From Sphaerisporangium flaviroseum (GTDB lineage Bacteria; Actinomycetota; Actinomycetes; Streptosporangiales; Streptosporangiaceae), in contig NZ_BAAAZR010000001.1 in the NCBI RefSeq assembly GCF_039537005.1, positions 1,116,001-1,180,000 on the forward strand: DNA of 64,000 nt, in the 5' to 3' direction. Made by a program: the position numbers and the translations under genes. How positions within the stretch are numbered: position 1 is the stretch's first letter; each line of letters begins with the position of its first letter. Under the pieces are notes generated by a model. That model ran no database searches and was not told where the DNA came from. It saw only the letters and a list, made by a program, of their open reading frames with translations. Shown in pieces: positions 57,371-64,000 of the stretch.

Positions 57371-59812
57371 TCAGACTGGTTTGCGGCGGTTGGTTCCTCG
57401 GGTGGGGGAGGCGGCCAGGGGGTCTTCGGGCCAGGGGTGCTTGGGGTAGCGGCCTCGGAGCTCGGCGCGGACCGCGCGGTAGCCGTCCCTCCAGAACGAC
57501 GCCAGGTCGGCGGTGACGGCGGCGGGCCGGCCGGCCGGGGAGAGCAGGTGGACCACCAGCGGCACCCCGGCGATCCGGGGAGCGGCGTCCCAGCCGAACA
57601 GCTCCTGGAGCTTGGCCGCCAGCACCGGCTGGTCACCCGAGTAGTCGACCCGTATCCGCGAGCCGGTGGGGACCGTGATCCGCTCGGGGGCCACCTCGTC
57701 GAGCCGGAGCCGCCACGTCAGCAGCCGCTTGAGCGCCGAGGCGACGTCGACCCGTTCCAGGTCGGCACGGCGGCGAAGGCGGGGCAGGTCGAGCCACGCC
57801 TCGGCGGCGGCGACGAGGCCGTCGTCGGACACGTCCGGCCACGGCTCGCCCAGCACCCTGTGGCAGAAGGCCATGCGCTCGCGCACCGCCACGGCCTCAG
57901 GGGTCCAGCGGAGCAGGGAGAGCCCTTCCTTGCGCAGGCCCGACAGGATCGCGTCGCGGACGTCGGCGCCGGTCAGCGGAGTGGACGACAGCTCGACCGC
58001 GCCGAGGCGCTCCACCCGCCGGGCCACGACGTCGCCGTCCCAGCGGATCTCCTCTTCGACCTGGTGGAACGGCCCGGCGGCCTCCCTCGCGACGTCCTCG
58101 TCGATCACGACGGCCTGGCGTACCCGGGCCGAGGCCGAGCCGGTCGGCCGGTCGGCCACCGCGATCGCCAGCCACTCCGCCGAGGCCATGCGGGAGTCCC
58201 GCGGCAGCGTCGCCGCCGTCCCCGAGACCATGAGGTACCCGCCGGAGCGGCGGCGTGCCACTCGCTCGGGATAGGCGAGCGCCACGACCAGCCCGGCGAC
58301 CGCGTCGTCGCTCGGCCCATGACCGGCGGCGCGACCGCTGCCACCGCTCATGGCCTGGGTCAGGCGGCGGGTCTCTCGTCGCCAGTCACGGGATCCGCTT
58401 CGCCGGGCCTCGCGCCAGACCGCCACGAGGTCGTCCGGGGCGGAGCGGGGAAGCTCCTCTGACAGCAGGGCCACCACCTCGGCGGCGGCCGGAGGACCGT
58501 CGAGCAGCGCCCTGGCCAGCCGAGGATGGACGCCGATGCCTGCCATGCGGCGTCCTCGTTCGGTGACGCGCCCGTTCGCCAGCGCGCCGAGCGCGTGCAG
58601 CGTACGGCTCGCCACGGCCATGGAGGCGGCGGGGGGCGGGTCGAGCAGCGAGAGGGTGGAGGCGTCCGGAGCGCCCCAGCAGGCGGCCTGCAGCGCGAAG
58701 CCCGTGAGATCGGCCAGCGCGATCTCCGGCTGGGCGTGGTCGGCGAGCCGTCCGTGCTCGGCGGCCGGCCAGCACCGGTAGACGGTTCCCGGGGCCTCAC
58801 GCCCGGCGCGTCCGGCCCGCTGGTCGGCGGACGCCTTGGACACGCGCACGGTCGTGAGCGATCCGAGACCCCGGCCGTGGTCGGTGCGCGGCTCGCGCGC
58901 CAGCCCGGCGTCCACCACCACCCGCACCCCCGGGACGGTCAGGCTGGACTCCGCCACCGAGGTCGCGAGGATCACCCGCCGGCGGAGTCCCGGCGACAGG
59001 ACCGCGTCGAGGGTGTCGGCCCTGCCGTGGACCTGGAGGACGTCGGTCCCGGGCAGGTCCGCCAGTGCGGCGGCCACTCGCGCGATCTCGCCCACGCCCG
59101 GGAGGAAGCAGAGCACGTCACCGGTGCGCTCGGCCAGAGCCCGGCGTACGACCCCGGCGACGTGGACGAGCAGCGCGGGATCGACGCGCATGCCGTGGGC
59201 CGGCGCGACCGGCTTGGCGGGGGGCGCCCACACGGTCTCCACCGGATGCGTCGTGCCGGAGGCGTGCACCACCGGCGCGTCCCCGAGCAGCCGGGCCCAC
59301 GGGGCGGCGTCGGCGGTCGCGGAGGTGGCGACGAGCCTCAGATCGGGGCGCAGGGTCGCCTGGACGTCCAGCAGGAACGCCAGCGCGGTGTCGGCGTCCA
59401 GGTGGCGTTCGTGGCACTCGTCCAGCAGCACGGCGTCGATCCCGTCCAGCTCGGGATCGTGCTGCAGCCGCTGGAGCAGCACGCCGGTCGTCATGACCTG
59501 GACATGACGGCCGGGCCGGTGCTCCCCGCGGACGGTGAAGCCGACCTCCTCGCCGACCTCGGAGCGGAGCATCCAGGCCATGCGCCGGGCCGCGGCCCGG
59601 GTCGCAATCCGGCGCGGCTCGGCCACGATCACCCGCCGCCGGGGGCCGGCGGCGTCGAGACCGGCCAGGACGAGGGGCAGCAAGGTGGTCTTGCCCGTGC
59701 CGGGAGGCGCGGTGAGCACGGCGGAGCCCCGCGTCTCCAGTGCCGCGCGCAGCTCGGGAAGTGCATGCCGCACGGGAAGGTCAGCGGCTCGCGCGTCGTC
59801 AAGGGTCATCAT
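57371..59812 (-). CDS. hrpB: ATP-dependent helicase HrpB
   Basis: 813 aa DEAH-box (SF2) helicase. Walker A APPGTGKTT near residue 40, DECH in LLDECHERHLD near 135, SATAD (motif III), VVDAGLAREPR and QRAGRAGR (motif VI) follow; the C-terminal HrpB-specific domain is complete. Substrate RNA is not defined. ATG 59812 overlaps the stop of the upstream TetR gene by 4 bp (59809-59812), so they are probably co-expressed. Confidence 0.93.
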   Translation of the reverse strand: MMTLDDARAADLPVRHALPELRAALETRGSAVLTAPPGTGKTTLLPLVLAGLDAAGPRRRVIVAEPRRIATRAAARRMAWMLRSEVGEEVGFTVRGEHRPGRHVQVMTTGVLLQRLQHDPELDGIDAVLLDECHERHLDADTALAFLLDVQATLRPDLRLVATSATADAAPWARLLGDAPVVHASGTTHPVETVWAPPAKPVAPAHGMRVDPALLVHVAGVVRRALAERTGDVLCFLPGVGEIARVAAALADLPGTDVLQVHGRADTLDAVLSPGLRRRVILATSVAESSLTVPGVRVVVDAGLAREPRTDHGRGLGSLTTVRVSKASADQRAGRAGREAPGTVYRCWPAAEHGRLADHAQPEIALADLTGFALQAACWGAPDASTLSLLDPPPAASMAVASRTLHALGALANGRVTERGRRMAGIGVHPRLARALLDGPPAAAEVVALLSEELPRSAPDDLVAVWREARRSGSRDWRRETRRLTQAMSGGSGRAAGHGPSDDAVAGLVVALAYPERVARRRSGGYLMVSGTAATLPRDSRMASAEWLAIAVADRPTGSASARVRQAVVIDEDVAREAAGPFHQVEEEIRWDGDVVARRVERLGAVELSSTPLTGADVRDAILSGLRKEGLSLLRWTPEAVAVRERMAFCHRVLGEPWPDVSDDGLVAAAEAWLDLPRLRRRADLERVDVASALKRLLTWRLRLDEVAPERITVPTGSRIRVDYSGDQPVLAAKLQELFGWDAAPRIAGVPLVVHLLSPAGRPAAVTADLASFWRDGYRAVRAELRGRYPKHPWPEDPLAASPTRGTNRRKPV

Positions 59813-60510
59813 CGGAGCCTGTGCGGCAGTGGTCCGCGGTCATGGGCGACCGGCGCGTTCCCACGATGAGCCGGACCCCCGTGATCCCCGGCGGCCAAGG
59901 CGGTGAGGTGGCGGCGGAGCACGGCGAGCATCGTCTCGGCGTCCAGGCGGCCGGGATGGAGCACGGCTTCCAGGGACAGCCCGTCGAGCAGGGCGCACAG
60001 GCGGCGGGACTCCAGTGCGACATCGGCGTCCGCCGGCAGGCGGCCGGCGTTCCGGATGCCCTCCAGGACGCGGGTGACCAGTGTGAGGAGCCCGTCGTAG
60101 ATCTCGTCCGCGTGGGAGCGGAGCGGGGGGTGGGTGCGGGCGGCGCTGACGAACGCGAGCCACACCACCGCCTCGCGCCGGCGCTCCTCGTCCAAGGGCA
60201 GCACCTCGGCGAGCATGCGCACGACCGTCTCCTGCCGTTCGTGCGGCGGCCTCAGCGGCGCGTCCGCGGTCAGGAGGCGCTCGGCGTGCTCGGTCAGCCG
60301 GGCCGTCACCCGTTCGATCATCGCCCGCATCGCGAACACCATCAGGTCGGCGTGGCCGGCGAAGTAGTGCCGCACCGAGCCGATGGCCAACCCCGCTTCG
60401 TCGGCGACGTTCCGCAGCGACGCCTGCTCCAGGCCGTCGCGTTCCACCACCCGGAACACCGCCTCGACGACGGCCCGGCGCCGCTCCTGGGGATCCACGA
60501 TCTTCGGCAC
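59809..60510 (-). CDS. TetR family transcriptional regulator
   Basis: 233 aa. N-terminal helix-turn-helix at residues 10-55 (RRAVVEAVFRVVERDGLEQA SLRNVADEAGLAIGSVRHYF-type). The C-terminal 30 residues are disordered. It is divergent from the DUF1453-type membrane protein with a perfect 16-bp palindrome in between, so it probably represses that gene and itself. It overlaps hrpB downstream by 4 bp. Confidence 0.9.
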   Translation of the reverse strand: MPKIVDPQERRRAVVEAVFRVVERDGLEQASLRNVADEAGLAIGSVRHYFAGHADLMVFAMRAMIERVTARLTEHAERLLTADAPLRPPHERQETVVRMLAEVLPLDEERRREAVVWLAFVSAARTHPPLRSHADEIYDGLLTLVTRVLEGIRNAGRLPADADVALESRRLCALLDGLSLEAVLHPGRLDAETMLAVLRRHLTALAAGDHGGPAHRGNAPVAHDRGPLPHRLR

Positions 60511-60520
60511 CTCCCCTTTA

Positions 60521-60536
60521 TAGCACGATCGTGCTA
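60521..60536. promoter_or_regulatory. TetR operator candidate
   Basis: TAGCACGATCGTGCTA is a perfect 16-bp palindrome located 11 bp from the TetR start and 41 bp before the membrane-protein start. A related half-site arrangement GGCATGACCGTGCTA follows at 60547-60561, so two dimers may bind. Confidence 0.75.
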
Positions 60537-60576
60537 GCCTGTTTTTGGCATGACCGTGCTACAAAAGGAGAGCAGC

Positions 60577-61209
60577 GTGAACGGAATGTGGCCGGCGGTC
60601 GTCGTCGCGGTCCTGGTGGCCGGCGTGGTGGTCAGACGGTTCATCGGGGAGCCGCTCCGCGCGCGTGACCTGTTCGTGCCGCCTGTCGTCCTCGTCGGCG
60701 TCGGCGCCCTGGGCCTGGTCAAGGACGTGCACCTGAACGCCCGCGATGTGGCCTGGATCGTGGCGGCCGCCCTGGCGGGCCTGGTCTTCGGCGCGCTGCG
60801 GGGCCTCACCCCACGGCTGTTCACCAAGCGCGGCCACCTCTGGCAGCGCTACACGCCGTGGACCCTGCTGGTCTGGGTGGTGTCGGCCGCCGCCAACGCC
60901 GGGATCGGCGTGCTCGCGGTGGCCGCGGGCACCCCGGAGCAGGCGCGGCCGATCACGCTGTCCATCGGCGTGAGCCTGCTGGGGGAAGCGGTCACGCTCG
61001 GCCTGCGTGCCCTGGCCACCGGCACGCCCTTCGCTCCCGAGTCCCCCTCATCCCTGGACCGGGTACTGCGCCCCGCGGCCCGCCTTACCGGGCCGGGGCC
61101 CCACGCGGGCCATGCCCCGGACCGCCCCGACGGCTCGCCGGGTCGTGGCCGTACGGTTCTGGACGGCGCAGCGCGGGTCGCTGCGGGCTGGGCCAGGGAC
61201 GGGCGGTAG
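60577..61209 (+). CDS. DUF1453-like membrane protein
   Basis: 210 aa with about five membrane helices in residues 5-150 (WPAVVVAVLVAGVVVRRFIG, LFVPPVVLVGVGALGLV, VAWIVAAALAGLVFGALRGL) and a Gly/Arg/Asp-rich cytoplasmic tail. GTG 60577 has AAAAGGAGAG six bases upstream and is preferred over the ATG at 60550, which would lie within the operator. Divergent from TetR, probably its target. Function unknown. Confidence 0.8.
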   Translation: MNGMWPAVVVAVLVAGVVVRRFIGEPLRARDLFVPPVVLVGVGALGLVKDVHLNARDVAWIVAAALAGLVFGALRGLTPRLFTKRGHLWQRYTPWTLLVWVVSAAANAGIGVLAVAAGTPEQARPITLSIGVSLLGEAVTLGLRALATGTPFAPESPSSLDRVLRPAARLTGPGPHAGHAPDRPDGSPGRGRTVLDGAARVAAGWARDGR

Positions 61210-61306
61210 CCCGATGGCCGCCGCCTCCGCCGTATCGGGCCTCGGCGCGGCCGGTTCGTCGGCCCGCGGGCAGGCGCGAGCGCCTGCCCGCTCGTGGGCA
61301 GGACCG

Positions 61307-61897
61307 TCAGCGCGCCTGGAGGGCGTCCAGAGCGACGGCCATCGCGATGATCAGGCGCCGGTCGAGCCGCGGGTCGTTGATGTCGACGACGTAGCGATCA
61401 CGCAGGCCCCATTTGCGGTCCACCGAGAACGCGATCTGCGCGCCCACGCCGAAGTCGAAGTGGTAGGGCAGCCACGAGAGCGAGTCGACGAAGCGGCGCA
61501 GGAGGCTCACGAAGACGTTGCGCTCCTGCCCGGTGAAGGTCGGCATGCCGGGAGCCTGGAAGTGCCACGTGGACCGGATCAGCGACGCGGCGAACTCCTT
61601 CTTGAAGAAGCCGATCGGCTGGCCGGCATGGTCGACGACGTCGTAACCACTGCCGAGGTCGAGCACCTTGCGGGCCTTGAAGCCGGCGAGCACGAATTGC
61701 CGTGAGTCGTCGGTGTACAGCGTGACCTGCTCCTTGAACGCCATCCGCTTCTGCTCGGCGAAGGCCACCATCGGGCCCTCGGACCCGTCGGGCTGCTCCA
61801 GATGGACCACATAACGGTTCACCATCATGGTGATCTTCTGGCGAACGAGCAGGCGTCGCTGCGCTTGCAGAGTCGAGAGGTCCACGTTGCTCTCCAT
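61307..61897 (-). CDS. LURP-one/scramblase-like protein
   Basis: 196 aa with the tubby-like beta-barrel pattern of LURP-one proteins: RRLLVRQKITMMVNRYVVHL, VAFAEQKRMAFKEQVTLY, FVLAGFKARKVLDLGSGYDVV, DPRLDRRLIIAMAVALDALQ at the end with a central hydrophobic helix. Biochemical role unknown in bacteria; related proteins bind membranes. ATG 61897 lies after GAGAGCAAC; no near partner. Confidence 0.75.
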   Translation of the reverse strand: MESNVDLSTLQAQRRLLVRQKITMMVNRYVVHLEQPDGSEGPMVAFAEQKRMAFKEQVTLYTDDSRQFVLAGFKARKVLDLGSGYDVVDHAGQPIGFFKKEFAASLIRSTWHFQAPGMPTFTGQERNVFVSLLRRFVDSLSWLPYHFDFGVGAQIAFSVDRKWGLRDRYVVDINDPRLDRRLIIAMAVALDALQAR

Positions 61898-62042
61898 AGT
61901 CAGGGGATTGCCACCCTAAGGCTTCTACCGGCGGTACAACGCCCGCGTGGCCCGGTGAGATGGGGTCGTGAATGACTTTCCCGGAACGGGGCAGGGGACC
62001 CGATCGTTGGGCAAGTGAAATCGAAACGGGGGAGGAGTCGCT

Positions 62043-62234
62043 ATGTACCGCTCAAGAGAGCACAAGGTGATCGCCGGAGTCTGTGGTGGCCTGGCGGAGA
62101 AGTGGGGCTGGGCGCCCACCATGGTGCGTCTGCTGTTCCTGCTCTCCTGCATCCTTCCGGGGCCGCAGTTCATCATCTACATCATCATGTGGGCCTTCGT
62201 CCCGAAGGCTCCCGCCCGCTCCGGTCAGTGGTGA
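62043..62234 (+). CDS. PspC-domain membrane protein
   Basis: 63 aa. The PspC motif HKVIAGVCGGLAEKWGW is followed by a membrane helix (MVRLLFLLSCILPGPQFIIYIIMWAFVP). It consists of the domain alone. PspC proteins sense envelope stress. ATG 62043 has GGGGGAGGAG upstream. Alone between two unrelated genes. Confidence 0.9.
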   Translation: MYRSREHKVIAGVCGGLAEKWGWAPTMVRLLFLLSCILPGPQFIIYIIMWAFVPKAPARSGQW

Positions 62235-62323
62235 TCCACCTGCTCGCGTCCGCCGGGTGATCCACGGCTCCACGTCCGGCCACTGCCAGGGCTCCTTGCC
62301 CGAATCGTCCATTCGTCGGACGT

Positions 62324-62998
62324 ATGCTCGGACATGTGAGCGAACGCATCGTACGGGCACGGCCACTGGCCCTGATCCAGGATGACCTGGTCGACTACGA
62401 AAAGGCCATGGAACGCATGACCGAGCTGGTCGGCGCGCGCCAGCGTGACGACCAGCCCGACATCTTGTGGCTGCTCAGCCACCCGCAGGTGTTCACGATC
62501 GGGAAGCGGACCGCGGCCGAGCACCTGCCCGACGCATCACACGGCATCCCCGTCATCCCGACGGGCCGGGGGGGTCAGCTGACCTACCACGGCCCGGGGC
62601 AGCTCGTGGGTTACCTGATCGTCAAGCTCCGCGCGGACGAGGGTGTCGTCGACTACGTCCGTGAGGTGGAGCTCCGGCTGGTCGCGGCCCTCGATGAACT
62701 GGGTGTTCCGGCCGAGCGCCGCGAGACCCCGCCGGGCTCGGAGCTCCTCACCGGAGTCTGGACCCGCGAGACCGGCCGGAAGATCGCGTCGATCGGCATG
62801 CGCGCCAGTCGGGGGGTCACCAGCCACGGCTTCGCCCTGAACGTCGACGGCGACCTCGACCCCTGGCACTACGCGGTGCCGTGCGGCATGCCCGATGTGG
62901 ACATGACCTCGGTGGCGCGCGAGCTCGCCGAGCCGCCGGCACCCGAGCAGGTCCGCGCGGTCGTCTCTCGCGCCTTCGAGGCGCCCGCCGGTTCCTGA
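62324..62998 (+). CDS. lipB: Octanoyltransferase LipB
   Basis: 224 aa (GTG 62336 gives 220). Transfers octanoyl from ACP to lipoate-dependent enzymes. Motifs LSHPQVFTIGKR, PTGRGGQLTYHGPGQLVGY, GVWT and GRKIASIGMRASRGVTSHGFALNV (Lys), and the catalytic Cys in VPCGMPDVDMTS are present. The 3' end lies in a 35-bp tandem duplication. Confidence 0.95.
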   Translation: MLGHVSERIVRARPLALIQDDLVDYEKAMERMTELVGARQRDDQPDILWLLSHPQVFTIGKRTAAEHLPDASHGIPVIPTGRGGQLTYHGPGQLVGYLIVKLRADEGVVDYVREVELRLVAALDELGVPAERRETPPGSELLTGVWTRETGRKIASIGMRASRGVTSHGFALNVDGDLDPWHYAVPCGMPDVDMTSVARELAEPPAPEQVRAVVSRAFEAPAGS

Positions 62999-63038
62999 GG
63001 CGTCGCGCCTTCGAGGCGCCCGCCGGTTCCTGAGGCGT
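62969..63038. repeat. 35-bp tandem duplication over the lipB stop
   Basis: CGCGCCTTCGAGGCGCCCGC plus 15 further bases occurs at 62969-63003 and again at 63004-63038 without change. The stop codon of lipB is inside the first copy, so the protein is not altered. Confidence 0.9.
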
Positions 63039-63093
63039 CGTCACCGTACGGCTCGCGCCCCGGCGGTGAGGGACGCGAGCCGTACCACGGGGC

Positions 63094-64000
63094 TCAGGTG
63101 ACGGACTCGTCCAACGGCACGTCGTCGACGTTGCGGCGCGGCCCGGTGAACCAGTGCCGTGCCGACACCGCCCACCAGACGGCGATGCCCGCGAGCACGG
63201 CGCCGACCGCGAGCGGCGCGTAGTTCACCGAGGTCCAGGTGAAGTCCTTGTTCCCCGGTATGCCGGCGGGGCTGAGCGGCAGGATGAAGTAGATCGAGAT
63301 GATGGCGATCTCGATCACCGCGATCCAGCAGAACAGCTTGTACTTGCCGCCCAGCGTCCACGGCCCCGGCTGGAAGGCCGCCCCCATGCGCAGGCGCAGC
63401 CAGATCGGGATCAGGAACGCCAGGTAGAGCCCGATCACCGCGATCGAGACCACGGCGAGGAACGCCACCGGCGTCGTGGTGCCCGCCGGCGCGTACAGGG
63501 CGGGGATCGTGATCAGCAGGGCGACCAGGCAGCCGACGATGATCGCGTTGACCGGGGTCCGGTTCCTGTCGACGCGCGACCACAGACGCCAGCCGGGGAC
63601 GGCCCCGTCACGGGAGAACGCGTAGGTCATGCGGGACATGGAGGTCACGCAGCTCATCCCGCAGAAGAACTGCCCGATCGTCGAGATGCCGAAGACCACG
63701 GTCGCGAGGCCGGGCGTCAGCGAGGAGGTGAAGATCGCGCCGACGAAGCCGGCCTCCTTGTTGACGGCGTCGACGTTGGTGGCCGCGAACAGGAAGGCGA
63801 GCAGCAGCACCCAGCCGCCGATGGCCGAGTAGAAGATCGACTTCCACAGTCCCTTGGCCGCGCTCATGGCCGCGCCCTGCGTCTCCTCCGACACGTGCGC
63901 GCACGCGTCGAAGCCGGTGATCGTGTACTGGGTGAGCAGGAAGCCCAGCGGCAGCACGTACAGCCAGAACGTCGGACCTGAGGCGCCTTCCCCGAGCCCG
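63094..64000 (-). CDS. Amino-acid permease (APC family), C-terminal part
   Basis: At least 302 codons on the minus strand, open to the right edge of the window, so the N-terminal part is outside. About seven membrane helices are visible; characteristic APC segments are TGFDACAHVSEETQGA, SMSRMTYAFSRDGAVPGW and RTPVNAIIVGCLVALL. Likely an amino-acid or GABA-type permease in the cytoplasmic membrane; the cytoplasmic C terminus is short and acidic. Confidence 0.92.
   Translation of the reverse strand, partial: GLGEGASGPTFWLYVLPLGFLLTQYTITGFDACAHVSEETQGAAMSAAKGLWKSIFYSAIGGWVLLLAFLFAATNVDAVNKEAGFVGAIFTSSLTPGLATVVFGISTIGQFFCGMSCVTSMSRMTYAFSRDGAVPGWRLWSRVDRNRTPVNAIIVGCLVALLITIPALYAPAGTTTPVAFLAVVSIAVIGLYLAFLIPIWLRLRMGAAFQPGPWTLGGKYKLFCWIAVIEIAIISIYFILPLSPAGIPGNKDFTWTSVNYAPLAVGAVLAGIAVWWAVSARHWFTGPRRNVDDVPLDESVT

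Noticed and set aside
62969..63038. Possible terminator or att site
   Set aside because: It is a simple 35-bp duplication of the lipB 3' end without element genes nearby.

Overview
This window comes from the chromosome of a high-GC actinomycete. The likely group is the order Streptosporangiales (Nonomuraea/Streptosporangium type), inferred from codon use, frequent GTG starts, the F420-type LLM oxidoreductase, HadAB/MurB, PspC and PhoX-family genes, AICE-type integrase remnants, and a second partial nuo cluster ending at htpX. I recall a similar nuo layout in Streptomyces. Species cannot be fixed from sequence alone.

Left part (1-21.2 kb): a respiratory complex I cluster, nuoA-B-C-H then nuoI-J-K-L-M-N, followed by htpX. 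There is no nuoD, E, F or G. Between nuoH and nuoI lies a 9.7-kb accessory block: an SDR/FAD-monooxygenase/TetR/metallo-beta-lactamase-fold cassette, a WXG100-like gene with a larger partner, a membrane Ser/Thr kinase, a 1.3-kb non-coding repeat field, and a membrane helix-hairpin-helix protein. Several Nuo subunits carry long disordered extensions built from in-frame minisatellites. A 33-bp tandem repeat sits exactly in the nuoK/nuoL junction and keeps ATGA overlaps at both ends.

Middle part (21.2-37.8 kb): small housekeeping and stress genes (PNPOx-like, YajQ), a PIN-type toxin-antitoxin pair, and a tRNA-Tyr that looks like an integration hot spot (3' tRNA copy 1.2 kb downstream, two tyrosine-recombinase tails further on). 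These are followed by an ECF sigma factor with glyoxalase-fold genes, an LLM-oxidoreductase/hemerythrin fusion divergent from a MarR gene, and a membrane P-loop ATPase split by a probable frameshift.

Right part (38-64 kb): a Tat-exported PhoX-family protein, then an operon of a DHA2 transporter fused to three carboxypeptidase-regulatory-like domains, a YceI protein with the same domain, and a MarR regulator, preceded by twin palindromes. Next come tRNA-Thr, tRNA-Met, rpmG, hadA/hadB-like genes, a glycosyltransferase-like gene and murB. A TMEM165/GDT1 transporter gene sits behind a yybP-ykoY (manganese) riboswitch. The window ends with a LuxR-type ATPase regulator, deoC with two aldehyde dehydrogenase genes (the second lacks the catalytic domain), hrpB, a TetR/membrane-protein divergent pair, a PspC protein, lipB and the C-terminal part of an amino-acid permease.

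No rRNA, CRISPR array or intact insertion sequence was seen.
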